Source: Nonomuraea pusilla
GTDB taxonomy: Bacteria > Actinomycetota > Actinomycetes > Streptosporangiales > Streptosporangiaceae
DNA length: 64,000 nt
Assembly: GCF_900109355.1 (NCBI RefSeq)
Contig: NZ_FOBF01000005.1
Coordinates: forward strand, 124,001 to 188,000
Direction of reading: 5' to 3'
Of this stretch, positions 7,572 through 15,036 are shown piece after piece. The notes below the pieces were generated by a model, which was not told the DNA's origin, ran no database searches, and was given only the letters and a program-made list of their open reading frames with translations. Position numbers and translations under genes: made by a program. Position 1 is the stretch's first letter. Each line of letters opens with the position of its first letter.

Positions 7572-7789
7572 TCGCCCTCCCTTGTCGGCGGTTACCAGGG
7601 TCACACGGCGAGGGGAGTGGCCCCGTCGTACCGCCCAGATGAGAGCAAAATACGCATCCCCGGGGAAGGGTGTTGACATCCGGCGGCGAAGAATCTGCCA
7701 CCGACCTTGACGGACCTTTGTCGTTGGCGGACCGAAACCTGATATGGGGTTCAGCCCGAATAGGGCATCCGGCTGCGATTCTGGCCACG

Positions 7790-8356
7790 ATGCAGACCGC
7801 CAGCTGGGAAGACGAGTTCCGCGAGTACGTGCAGGCCCGCGGTCCGGCCCTGCTGCGCGCCGCCCGCCAGCTCACCGGGCACCCCCTCGACGCCGAGGAC
7901 CTGCTGCAGAACGCGCTCACCAAGACGTACTTCGCCTGGGACCGCATCCAGGACAGGCGCTCGCTCGACGGCTACGTGCGGCGCGCCATGGTGAACATCA
8001 ACATCTCGCAGTGGCGGCGGCGGAAGGTGGAGGAGTACCCCTCGGAGGAGCTGCCCGAGGTCTGCGTGGAGCCCGCGGCCTGCGGCGAGGTGCACGAGCT
8101 GCTCGAACAGGCGCTGGAGGAGCTGCCCGAACGGATGCGGGCGGCGGTCGTGCTGCGTTACTACGAGGACATGACCGAGCCGGAGATCGCGAGGACGCTC
8201 GGGATCAGCGTGGGCACGGTGAAGAGCACGGTGTCGCGGGCGATGGCCAAGCTCAGGAGCGCGCTCGGCTCTCCGGCGCCGTCGGGCGAGCCCGCGGGGC
8301 ATGTGGGGCCTGGACCTGGGGGGTCTGCTCCTGTTGCTCCGGGACGCCGGCCGTAG
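7790..8356 (+). CDS. ECF sigma factor, SigE family
   Basis: 188 residues from ATG 7790. The region 2 core is present (RAARQLTGHPLDAEDLLQNA, YVRRAMVNINISQWRRRK). Region 4 follows (LPERMRAAVVLRYYEDMTE, then ARTLGISVGTVKSTVSRAM). This is the compact actinomycete SigE-fam group. A Gly/Pro-rich tail of about 30 residues lies entirely over the 3' end of the convergent MarR gene. No anti-sigma gene is adjacent. Direct targets cannot be read from the sequence. Confidence 0.9.
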   Translation: MQTASWEDEFREYVQARGPALLRAARQLTGHPLDAEDLLQNALTKTYFAWDRIQDRRSLDGYVRRAMVNINISQWRRRKVEEYPSEELPEVCVEPAACGEVHELLEQALEELPERMRAAVVLRYYEDMTEPEIARTLGISVGTVKSTVSRAMAKLRSALGSPAPSGEPAGHVGPGPGGSAPVAPGRRP

Positions 8357-8807
8357 CGCAGGGGCGGACGACGTCCCTGATCTTGCGGAGGGTGCGGAGG
8401 AACGCCTCCAGCTCGTCCGGGCTCAGCAGGCCGGTGAAGCAGGCGTCGATGTCCTCCAGGTGGCGCGGCAGCACCGCGGCCAGCCGGTCGTGCCCCGCCT
8501 CGGTGAGGACCGCGTACGACGCCCTGCGGTCGGTGGAACACGCCTCCCTGGCGACCAGGCCCTCGCGTTCCAGCCGGTCGACGACTCTCGTCATGCCGCT
8601 CGTGGACAGCCCGGTCTGCGCCGCCAGGTGGCTCATGCGCAGGGCATGACCGGGGGAGCGGCCGAGCCTGATCAGCGTCTCGAAGTCGATCTCGGACAGC
8701 CCGGCCGCGCCGAACACCGGCTGCATCCGCGTCACCAGGCCCGCGTACACCTCCGAGAGCAGGCCCATCGCGGTCAGCCTCGGGTCTTCCATGATGCTCA
8801 CGTCCAT
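8253..8807 (-). CDS. MarR-family regulator
   Basis: 184 residues from ATG 8807 (ATG 8792 is also possible). The winged helix is clear: LRMSHLAAQTGLSTSGMTRV, VDRLEREGLVAREACSTDRR, then the wing ASYAVLTEAG. The last ~35 residues are Pro/Gln/Ala-rich and lie over the tail of the convergent sigma gene (104 bp shared). It is divergent from yceI, so control of itself and of yceI is likely. Confidence 0.9.
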   Translation of the reverse strand: MDVSIMEDPRLTAMGLLSEVYAGLVTRMQPVFGAAGLSEIDFETLIRLGRSPGHALRMSHLAAQTGLSTSGMTRVVDRLEREGLVAREACSTDRRASYAVLTEAGHDRLAAVLPRHLEDIDACFTGLLSPDELEAFLRTLRKIRDVVRPCATAGVPEQQEQTPQVQAPHAPRARPTAPESRARS

Positions 8808-8824
8808 ACCCTAGCGGACAATAG

Positions 8825-8885
8825 TTGACGTGCGGAATATTCCTCATGTAGACATTTGTTGCCGCAGACATCCGCACAGCAACAA
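8825..8885 (+). promoter_or_regulatory. Inverted repeat in the MarR-YceI divergent region
   Basis: ttgttgc (8856-8862) and gcaacaa (8879-8885) form a perfect 7-bp inverted repeat around 16 nt, close to the yceI ribosome site. A possible -35 (ttgacg, 8825) precedes it. It is a candidate operator for the adjacent MarR regulator. Confidence 0.35.
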
Positions 8886-8902
8886 TCTCTGAGGAGAACC
8901 CC

Positions 8903-9463
8903 ATGAGCACCAGGACCTGGGAATCGCTGACCATCCCCGTCGCCGGGACGTACAACCTCGACGCCGCCCACACCCGCATCGGCTTCATGGTCAAGCACAT
9001 GATGGTCAGCAAGGTGCGCGGCCACTTCGGCACCTTCTCCGGCTCCGTCACGATCGCCGAGAACCCGCTGGAGTCCTCCGCCGAGCTCACCATCGACGCG
9101 TCCAGCATCTCCACCGGGATGCCCGACCGTGACGGCCACCTGCGCAGCGACGACTTCCTCGCCACCGAGAAGTTCCCGCAGATCACCTTCAGGAGCACCC
9201 GCGTGGTGGGCCACTCCGGCGACGAGTTCACCGTCGTGGGCGACCTCACCATCCGCGACGTCACCAAGGAGGTCGAGCTGACCGTCGAGTACGGCGGCGC
9301 CGGCACGAACCCCTGGGGCAACGCGGTCTGGGGCTTCTCCATCACCACCGAGTTCGACCGCGAGGACTTCGGCCTCACCTGGAACCAGGCCCTGGAGACC
9401 GGCGGCGTCCTGGTGGGCAAGAAGGTCAAGATCGAGATCGAGGGCGAGGCCAACCCCGCCTGA
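8903..9463 (+). CDS. yceI: YceI-family lipid-binding-fold protein
   Basis: 186 residues from ATG 8903 with gaggag upstream. The YceI lipocalin-like pattern spans the whole protein: GTYNLDAAHTRIGFMVKHMM, VRGHFGTFSG, DGHLRSDDFLATEKFPQITF and TKEVELTVEYGG. No signal peptide is present, as in many cytoplasmic actinomycete members. Family members bind isoprenoid or amphipathic ligands; the ligand here is unknown. It is probably controlled by the divergent MarR gene and ends before a strong hairpin. Confidence 0.92.
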   Translation: MSTRTWESLTIPVAGTYNLDAAHTRIGFMVKHMMVSKVRGHFGTFSGSVTIAENPLESSAELTIDASSISTGMPDRDGHLRSDDFLATEKFPQITFRSTRVVGHSGDEFTVVGDLTIRDVTKEVELTVEYGGAGTNPWGNAVWGFSITTEFDREDFGLTWNQALETGGVLVGKKVKIEIEGEANPA

Positions 9464-9481
9464 CCCGGGTCGTCCCACGGG

Positions 9482-9546
9482 TTATCCACAGCCTGAAAGC
9501 CCGCCCGACGTGTGGGCGGGCTTCATCCACAGGCAGTTATCCCCAG
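9482..9546 (+). other. Cluster of DnaA-box-like nonamers
   Basis: ttatccaca (9482-9490), tcatccaca (9523-9531) and ttatcccca (9538-9546) lie on the same strand within 65 bp, around the yceI terminator. The first is the E. coli consensus. The origin genes are not nearby, so this would be a titration or regulatory cluster if real; chance remains possible. Confidence 0.3.
9497..9523 (+). terminator. Rho-independent-type hairpin after yceI
   Basis: aagcccgccc-gacgtgt-gggcgggctt is a perfect 10-bp stem with a 7-nt loop, 34 nt after the yceI stop. Confidence 0.8.
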
Positions 9547-9621
9547 CCTGTTGAAAACCCTGCCACCGAACCCCCGCCGGCCGGCGGCGGGGACGCGACA
9601 GAGACAACTGGGGGAACCGCT

Positions 9622-9650
9622 TTGCCGCCTCGGCAGAAGGCCGGTACGCT
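9622..9650 (+). promoter_or_regulatory. tRNA-Ser promoter
   Basis: ttgccg (9622-9627), a 17-nt spacer, then tacgct (9645-9650), 24 nt before the mature tRNA. It fits a housekeeping sigma-70-type promoter. Confidence 0.5.
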
Positions 9651-9673
9651 GTGCTGAGCCGCGGTGGCTACCA

Positions 9674-9763
9674 GGAGGATTCGCCTAGTCAGGTCTATGG
9701 CGCCGCACTGCTAATGCGGTTTGGGTTTACCGCCCATCCGGGGTTCAAATCCCCGATCCTCCG
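9674..9763 (+). tRNA. tRNA-Ser (anticodon GCU)
   Basis: The acceptor stem ggaggat (9674-9680) pairs with atcctcc (9756-9762), with G as discriminator. The anticodon arm is ccgcact-gct-aatgcgg, giving anticodon GCU (serine AGC/AGU). A long variable arm and a T arm with ggttcaaatcc complete a class II tRNA of 90 nt. CCA is not encoded. The gene is intact and serves as the attachment site of an integrated element: its 3' half from the anticodon loop is repeated at 14123. Confidence 0.95.
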
Positions 9764-9894
9764 CAGGTAGAAGGCCCTCTTCCCGAGCACGGGGAGAGGG
9801 CCTTTTTGATCTTCAGGGGTGTCATAGTTGCAGTCCTAGTTGCAACGGCTATCCCCAGAGAGCCGAGGCGAGCCGTTCCCCGGCATCGCGCATC
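9708..9894 (+). repeat. Attachment-site direct repeat, copy 1
   Basis: It runs from the tRNA anticodon loop through the tRNA 3' end, a terminator and the integrase 3' end (catc at 9891-9894). The first ~60 bp are identical to 14123-14182 and the rest is diverged. Copy distance is 4415 bp. The identical part is the putative att core. Confidence 0.85.
9771..9806. terminator. Hairpin after tRNA-Ser / after integrase
   Basis: aaggccctcttccc and ggggagagggcctt form a 14-bp stem with one mismatch, followed by a T run on the + strand. It serves the tRNA and was probably brought by the element, since the same hairpin recurs at 14186-14221. Confidence 0.8.
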
Positions 9895-10270
9895 AGCGGT
9901 GTGGATACGTGGGTGTAGCGCTCGGTGGTGGTCACCCGGGTATGGCCCAGGATCTCCTGCACCATTGGACGCCCTGCTCGATCAGCAGGGTCGCGGCCGT
10001 GTGCCGGGCGTCGTGGACGCGGACATCCCGGACGCCGGCCTGTCTGAGGATGGCCTTCCACTGCTTCCAGTCCTTGGTGCGCTCGATCGGGCTGCCCTGC
10101 TTCGTCGTGAAGACCAGATCGTGATCCATCCACTGGTCTCCCGCCTTCAGTCGTTCGGCGACCTGGGCCTTCTTGTGCGTCTTGAGGAGCGCGAGCAGGG
10201 CCGGCGGGCACTGGAGCGTCAGCCTGCTCTTGCCCTTCCGCTGCCGGAAGATCAGCCCCCCGATCGCCTC
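9849..10270 (-). pseudogene. Tyrosine recombinase (integrase) C-terminal remnant, frameshifted
   Basis: Two overlapping minus-strand frames together give the catalytic C-terminus of a phage-type integrase. The upstream frame has KGKSRLTLQCPPALLALLKT, DHDLVFTTKQGSPI and HDARHTAATLLIEQGV (the HxxR box). After a frameshift near 9965 the other frame continues VQEILGHTRVTTTERYTHVS (LGH plus the catalytic Tyr) to the stop at 9849. The N-terminal half is missing; homology stops near 10270, where a truncated regulator gene begins on the other strand. The 3' end faces the tRNA att site, as in tRNA-targeting elements. It cannot make a functional recombinase. Confidence 0.85.
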
Positions 10271-10274
10271 ACCC

Positions 10275-11183
10275 ACGGGAGACCACGGCGAGGAGCACCA
10301 GGAGCAGGCCGACGACCTACGGGTGATGATCGAGGCCGCCGCCGTGGACGACACCATGGTCATGATCCTCAGCACGGACACCAACAACCTGCGCCTGCTC
10401 GACCGCCGCCTCGGCGGCCTCGTCATCGCCGACAAGATGCGCGCCCAGATCTCCCAGATCCAACGCGCCCACCGCCACGCCATCCGCGCCGGCATCCGAA
10501 CCCAGTTGGCGCACGTCCTCTCCGAGACCGCCGCACTCGCCGGTTGGCAGGCGATCGACCGCTGCGCCCTGTCCGACGCATGGGACTACCACGAGGCCGC
10601 GATATCCGCCGGCCGCGAAGCAGAGAACGACGCCCTGGTCGCCTACGCGCGCGGACAACAGGCGTACGTCCTGATCGACCTCGGACGGCCCGCCGAAGCT
10701 GCCGAACTCCTGCACCACGTCCGCCACACCTACGACAGCAGAGTGCCGGGCCACCTCCGCACCTGGCTCGCCGCGGCCGAGGCCGAAGCCGCGGCCATCT
10801 TGGGGGACGAGACGACCGCCCGCAGGGCTCTCGACCAGGCCGCCGCGCTCCTGCCCGAAGGCGACACCGACCCCAGCCTGCCGTACCTGGCGCTCAACAC
10901 CCATCACCTGGCCCGCTGGCGAGGAAGCTGCCTGATCCACTTCGGCGACTCCGAGACCATCGAAGACCTGCGTTCAGCCCTCGCCGGAATGGACGGCACG
11001 TTCAACCGCGCCGAAGCCGGCCTCCGATGCGACCTCGCACACGCCCTGCTCGCGATGGGCGAGGCGGACGCCGCCCCCCCGCACATCCACCGAGCCGACC
11101 AGTTGGCGACGATGATCAAATCTCGCCGCCACGGACGCCGCATTGCCGAACTGAAACGCGCCGCTACCCGCGCGCTCCATTGA
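10275..11183 (+). pseudogene. 3' part of a TPR-containing regulator gene
   Basis: The open frame carries alpha-helical, TPR-like sequence (AGWQAIDRCALSDAWDYHEA, YARGQQAYVLIDLGRPAEAA, LAAAEAEAAAILGDETTARR) and ends RRIAELKRAATRALH. This resembles the C-terminal half of the large actinomycete XRE/TPR regulators that often sit beside NUDIX genes. The N-terminal HTH is absent: upstream of ~10275 the DNA is antisense to the integrase remnant. The 3' end overlaps the convergent NUDIX gene by 20 bp. I read it as a gene cut by element integration or deletion. A shorter translated product from an internal start is possible. Confidence 0.65.
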
Positions 11184-11724
11184 GGCGTTCCCGGGCGTAC
11201 AGCAGACCGACCAGGACGCCGGAGTTCCACAGGTCACCCCGAGCGATCATGTCGGGGATCTGCGACAGCGGAATCCACTCGATCAAGTCCGCCTCGACCT
11301 CCCCCACGGGTTCGCCGACCAACTCGGCGCCACGGCCGAGGAAGACGACGTGCTCGGAGTCCACCATGCCGACCATCGGCTGGAACGTGATCAGATGCTC
11401 GATCTCCTTCGGCCGGTAACCAGTCTCCTCCTCCACCTCACGAACAGCGGTGTCCTTCGGATCCTCGCCGACCTCCACCAGCCCGCCCGGCAGCTCCCAC
11501 CCCCACCGGTCGAACAGGAAGCGATGTCGCCACAGCATCAACACCCGATCCTGCTCATCGACGAGGACCGTCATGGCCGCCCGGTCCAGATGCACCGCGT
11601 GATGCTCGAACCGCTCCCCATCAGGGATCTCGACATCCACCAGGCCCAGCCTGATCCACCGGTTGTCATAGATCAGCCGCTCACCATGAACGACCCACCG
11701 CGACCGCTCTTCATTGGTAGCCAC
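11164..11724 (-). CDS. NUDIX hydrolase (ADP-ribose pyrophosphatase-like)
   Basis: 186 residues from ATG 11724. The NUDIX box is complete: GGLVEVGEDPKDTA followed by VREVEEETGY (GX5EX7REUXEEXGU), which binds the metal and nucleoside-diphosphate substrate. The flanking pattern (GWELPGG; VFLGRGAELV; DLIEWIPLSQIPDMIARGDL) is like ADP-sugar pyrophosphatases. The cytoplasmic product would hydrolyse a nucleoside diphosphate linked to X. Its neighbour is the truncated TPR regulator, a pairing seen in intact form elsewhere in actinomycetes. Confidence 0.9.
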   Translation of the reverse strand: MATNEERSRWVVHGERLIYDNRWIRLGLVDVEIPDGERFEHHAVHLDRAAMTVLVDEQDRVLMLWRHRFLFDRWGWELPGGLVEVGEDPKDTAVREVEEETGYRPKEIEHLITFQPMVGMVDSEHVVFLGRGAELVGEPVGEVEADLIEWIPLSQIPDMIARGDLWNSGVLVGLLYARERLNGARG

Positions 11725-11822
11725 ACCGCGACGCTACCGGCCCACATCGCCGCCGTACACGCACTTCCCGGTGACAGCCGAGATCGTTGCCGAATAGTCC
11801 TTATGAAGATCAAGGCGGCGGC

Positions 11823-11886
11823 GCGGCGCGCCGCCGTACCCCCGGCCCTCCCCCGCCCGCCGCCCGGGCGTGCGGCCTGAGGGCCG
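11823..11886. repeat. 64-bp dispersed intergenic repeat, copy A
   Basis: The sequence from gcggcgcgccgcc to ctgagggccg matches 17543-17606 at most positions (shared blocks include ccgggcgtgcggcct). Both copies are intergenic, 5.7 kb apart. Both contain short inverted segments. Confidence 0.65.
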
Positions 11887-11937
11887 TTCTCGCGCACGGC
11901 CCGCCACTCAGGCCGCGCGCTTGTCTCGGACGCCCCG

Positions 11938-12516
11938 CTACAGCAGATCGCCAACGCTGAGACAAGGCTTCCCCTCGTGCCAGGGACATATCTTGACGAG
12001 CTTCGGGTCCACGTCCTCGGGAACCTGCCCGTAAACCGCTGTGTAGTAGGAGACCCCAGGTTCCAGGTTTGCAGTGAGGGACCAGGGCTCCGCCTCCGTC
12101 CCCTTCTCCATCGCCTCCTTCGTTCTCGGAGCGAAAGCAGCCTCCATGGGCTCCGAGCAGGTCGCATTGCAGCCGGGGTAGTGCGCTCGCAACCAAAGGA
12201 AACCGTCTAGCGAGGTCGCCCGGTCAGTTAGCTTCCCGTCCACCTTGATAGTCGCCAGAACGAAGGTGTACCCCGGTCGTGCAGGCGTTCCGTTGGCAGT
12301 GGGGCTGGTGGACGCGTTGACACCCTGGAGAGTGTATGGAAAGCCGTCCTTCTCCAGGCGCACTACGTCACCGCGGGCTTCCGGAAGCGTGGGCGTCGAG
12401 GCAGCCGTGGAAGTCGGCGATATATCGAAGGCTTGAGGGGCGGACGAGGCCGAGCACCCGCTGAGTGCAGCTAAGAGACCAACGCTAAGAACCCAGGGGC
12501 GCACAACTTCCTCCAT
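11938..12516 (-). CDS. Predicted lipoprotein, unknown function
   Basis: 192 residues from ATG 12516. The signal peptide VVRPWVLSVGLLAAL ends in the lipobox LSGC, so the mature protein starts at the Cys and is anchored to the outer face of the membrane. A Ser/Thr/Pro-rich linker follows, then a beta-rich domain (GYTFVLATIKVDGKLTDRAT; YPGCNATCSEPMEA; SYYTAVYGQVPEDVDP) with two Cys pairs that could form disulfides. The pattern resembles DUF4352-like extracellular domains, but I cannot assign a family. It lies inside the tRNA-flanked element. Confidence 0.75.
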   Translation of the reverse strand: MEEVVRPWVLSVGLLAALSGCSASSAPQAFDISPTSTAASTPTLPEARGDVVRLEKDGFPYTLQGVNASTSPTANGTPARPGYTFVLATIKVDGKLTDRATSLDGFLWLRAHYPGCNATCSEPMEAAFAPRTKEAMEKGTEAEPWSLTANLEPGVSYYTAVYGQVPEDVDPKLVKICPWHEGKPCLSVGDLL

Positions 12517-13106
12517 GACGGTAAGGAAAGCTTGCGGTCGAGTAACGGACACCTTAGAGACATGATCAATCCTGACGCAACAGCCGTGAGTCGTATCAAC
12601 CGCAGCATCGCCAGCCGAATTCGTAGGGCGATTGCCTCCGGCGGGGGCGCTCCGGCTCCAGGATGATCTCCGCGCGAGCTGAGATCCGTAGATGGCTGGG
12701 GTGGATGCCTGATCATCCCGTCCGCCATCGACCCGGGACAAGCCGAGCAGGCCAGGGCCACGGGGCCAAGGTCGTTCCTCCAGCAGGGGGCTCCACCTTG
12801 TCCCCGTGGCCCTGGCCTGCTTCCCCTGCGGGCGGGTCGATGGCAGACGGGATGATCAGGACGGGAGGTGTGCGCGGCGCGCTGGAAAGACCAGGTCGTA
12901 AGCTGATCGTCGTGCAATTGGCGTGCAACAAGCCAGGGTGACGAGGGGTCAACCACGGTCACTTATGACCGGCTGCACGCCCAGGTCAGGGGGACCATGA
13001 GGCATGATCCATGCGATTCCCAAGCTGACAGCGCATGGATCACGAGCGAGTTGTCAGCCCCCACTGTCATGATCGCCGCGATACGGCTTCCACGGGAGGT
13101 AGAGGA
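12517..13106. repeat. Gene-free interval with a large imperfect inverted repeat
   Basis: Left arm 12708-12772 and right arm 12795-12860 are imperfect inverted repeats of ~65 nt. The outer ends cctgatcatcccgtc / gacgggatgatcagg and the inner parts accttg(g/t)ccccgtggcc are near-perfect, and the loop is 22 nt. A second inverted repeat, tgatccatgcg-N16-cgcatggatca, lies at 13005-13042. No terminal duplication is seen next to the arms. The rest of the interval contains no coding signal I trust. Confidence 0.75.
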
Positions 13107-13673
13107 ATGGGCGGCGCCACGGCAGCGACCTATGAATGGCTCTGCGAGGAGTTCACCGATGGCACTGACGAGACCTGGCTCTGCGCCGGCTTCGTACGGG
13201 ACCTGTCCCCTCGGGAAGCTCTGCGGCGGATTCACGTCATCCCGGGATCTCAGGGCGAGTCAGGTCAGGGCGTCGCCGCCTACGCGGCCGATGGAGGAAC
13301 CGTCCTGATCGAGTACGGCCTGGCTGAAAGCGTTTATGTCAAGGCCCCTCCGCTGTCCACAGGCACAGCCGTGGCCTCGGTGTATATGAACATCAAGAAC
13401 GACGGATTCACCTACTGCGTAGACGGCCGGCAGATCACCAGGTTCAGCCTGTACGCCTATTCCCTTCGGAAGGGGAGTGACCCCGACCGGCTCCACGCGG
13501 ATGTCGAGGACCTTGGCCTGGACGTCGACGGCAACCAGCTCGGTTTTCCGGGCGATCCCGTCTCCAGCGCTCTGGCCCTTGCTGAACGCGCCACGGGCGT
13601 TCATCTGTCTTCTGCCCGTTTCGCCAGCCCAGCTCTGATCGGATTCACCGACCGTATCTACCCCTACCGCTGA
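13107..13673 (+). CDS. DUF6461-like protein
   Basis: 188 residues from ATG 13107 (gggaggtagagga upstream). It is a soluble protein with an N-terminal pattern YEWLCEEFTDG, then CAGFVRDLSPREALRRI, a middle GGTVLIEYGLAE and a C-terminal block with SSALALAERATGVHL. The leucine-rich RxLxPxEAL/LRR start resembles the actinomycete DUF6461 group, whose function is unknown. It is the only intact-looking cargo gene with a good ribosome site inside the tRNA-Ser element besides the lipoprotein and NUDIX genes. Confidence 0.7.
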   Translation: MGGATAATYEWLCEEFTDGTDETWLCAGFVRDLSPREALRRIHVIPGSQGESGQGVAAYAADGGTVLIEYGLAESVYVKAPPLSTGTAVASVYMNIKNDGFTYCVDGRQITRFSLYAYSLRKGSDPDRLHADVEDLGLDVDGNQLGFPGDPVSSALALAERATGVHLSSARFASPALIGFTDRIYPYR

Positions 13674-14122
13674 CTCCCTCGGCTCGTGAAGACCCGGAAC
13701 ATACGCGGAACGGGACGGGGAGCGCTTGATCACGCCGGTGCTCCCCAGCAGGTCAAGACGCATGTCGCAGACGAAAGCAACATCCACTTTTAATCCGTAG
13801 GCTCCACTAGGAGATGCACAACCCTACTGCAGGTTGTGTGGCGAGAGTTGTGGCTCTACGGGTGGATGCGGTGCGCTTCGCGATCGTATGGGTCCTCCGG
13901 TGGAGGAGGCTCTACGAGTACGAGCATCACGATAGGTGATGTTCGTCGGCCACGTACGGGAGTCATGGGGATGCCCTGGGGTATCCCAGCGCGGGCGTCC
14001 TGTCGATGCTCCATAGTGGGTTGCAGTTTGGGTTGCAGTTCACAGCCATACCAGGCCGTTCCGCGGGGACCCTATGGCTATTCTGATCCAGGTTGAACTG
14101 ATCGGGACGGCCACGACCCGAG
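13674..14122. other. Gene-free 3' end of the tRNA-Ser element
   Basis: No credible CDS. It holds short hairpins: cacaacc-N8-ggttgtg (13817-13838), catcac-gatag-gtgatg (13925-13941) and ctggg-gtat-cccag (near 13976). It also has a doubled ttgggttgcagt-like segment near 14018-14040. The stretch cttttaatccgtagg near 13790 resembles the anticodon arm of a tRNA-Lys(UUU) but lacks the pairing 5' strand. This looks like the attachment-proximal non-coding end of an element. Confidence 0.5.
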
Positions 14123-14317
14123 CTGCTAATGCGGTTTGGGTTTACCGCCCATCCGGGGTTCAAATCCCCGATCCTCCGCAGGTGAAAGGCCCTCTTCCCG
14201 AGTACGGGGAGAGGGCCTTTTGATCTTCAGGGGCGTCATAGTTGCAGTCTTGGTCGCAACGGCTGCGGACCTCCCCCGGAGAGCGGACGCGAGCCGCTCC
14301 CCCCCCGCATCGCGCAT
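14123..14317 (+). repeat. Attachment-site direct repeat, copy 2 (partial tRNA-Ser)
   Basis: It repeats the 3' half of tRNA-Ser from ctgctaatgcgg to the acceptor end, then the hairpin 14186-14221 and diverged integrase 3' sequence. The acceptor 5' strand and D arm are missing, so it is not a tRNA gene. It marks the far end of the 4.4-kb element and, because an integrase end follows again, the start of a second one. Confidence 0.85.
14186..14317 (-). pseudogene. Second integrase 3'-end remnant
   Basis: The minus strand reads MRDAGGERLASALRG, the same C-terminal end as the first integrase remnant (MRDAGERLASALWG). The original stop is lost and the frame runs on into the att repeat. Homology ends near 14317. 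Only about 15 recognisable residues remain. Confidence 0.65.
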
Positions 14318-15036
14318 CTAACGGCGGCGCGCCGCGTGGGGCATCGCCGTGGCACCACCGCGCCATACCCACCGAGTGCGCCGACCGAGCGCCGCACCTC
14401 CGCAAAGGCCGCTCCGCCACGGGCCGCGCAAGCGACTCACCAAGACCCCGGACGCCATCCACCGTCTCACCTGGAGCTCGAGGGCGACGGGACTGGCGGC
14501 CACGCCCTGATGTCCCGAAGCGCAAGGGAAAGGGAAGGGGAGGACGCCGCGGCGTTCACCCGCGCCTGGGTGGCTGAGCACCAGGCCGGCGGCTTCCTCG
14601 TGCGGACTTCCGTGACCGCGACCCCGAGGAGCGGTACGGCCGCTACCTGGCCACCCTGACCCCCGGCGCACCCGACGGGCACTTTCAGCTCGTGGGCGTA
14701 GTCACCGTTTCGGAGAGCGGCCCGTCCCCGGCGCGCTTCCGGGCACCTCTGATGAGTACCCGGTGCCCGGCGTGATACCTCGCGTGCGGCCTGTCGTGGC
14801 ACGGCAGGCTGCCCGTTACGGCCGCGCCGTGCCTCGTGCGCCTGTGTGCCCCGCCGGTGCGTCCCGCCCGTGCGCTGCGTGCGTCGAGGGCGCGGTACGG
14901 CCGGTACGGCGGCGAGGGCACCGGTAAGGGCGCCTCAAGGGCGGGATGCGGCGTCCGGGGGGCCGGGTGCCGCGTCCCGCAAGGCAGGGTGCGGCGTCCC
15001 GAGCCGGAGGGCCGGACCCGGGGCGGCGGGGGAGGG
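14318..15036. other. Decayed DNA with a possible coding remnant
   Basis: No intact CDS. On the + strand, AAAFTRAWVAEHQAGGFL (about 14550-14605) and RDRDPEERYGRYLATLTPGA (about 14615-14680) are in different frames. They read as one frameshifted protein of unknown family. The rest is extremely GC-rich with all frames open. I see no RNA gene or clear regulatory site. Confidence 0.4.

Noticed and set aside
12713-12952. Small open frame in the hairpin region
   Set aside because: It consists of translated inverted-repeat arms and lacks a ribosome site.
14336-14659. Plus-strand open frame after the second att repeat
   Set aside because: Only short coding-like segments in two frames are seen; treated as decayed DNA.
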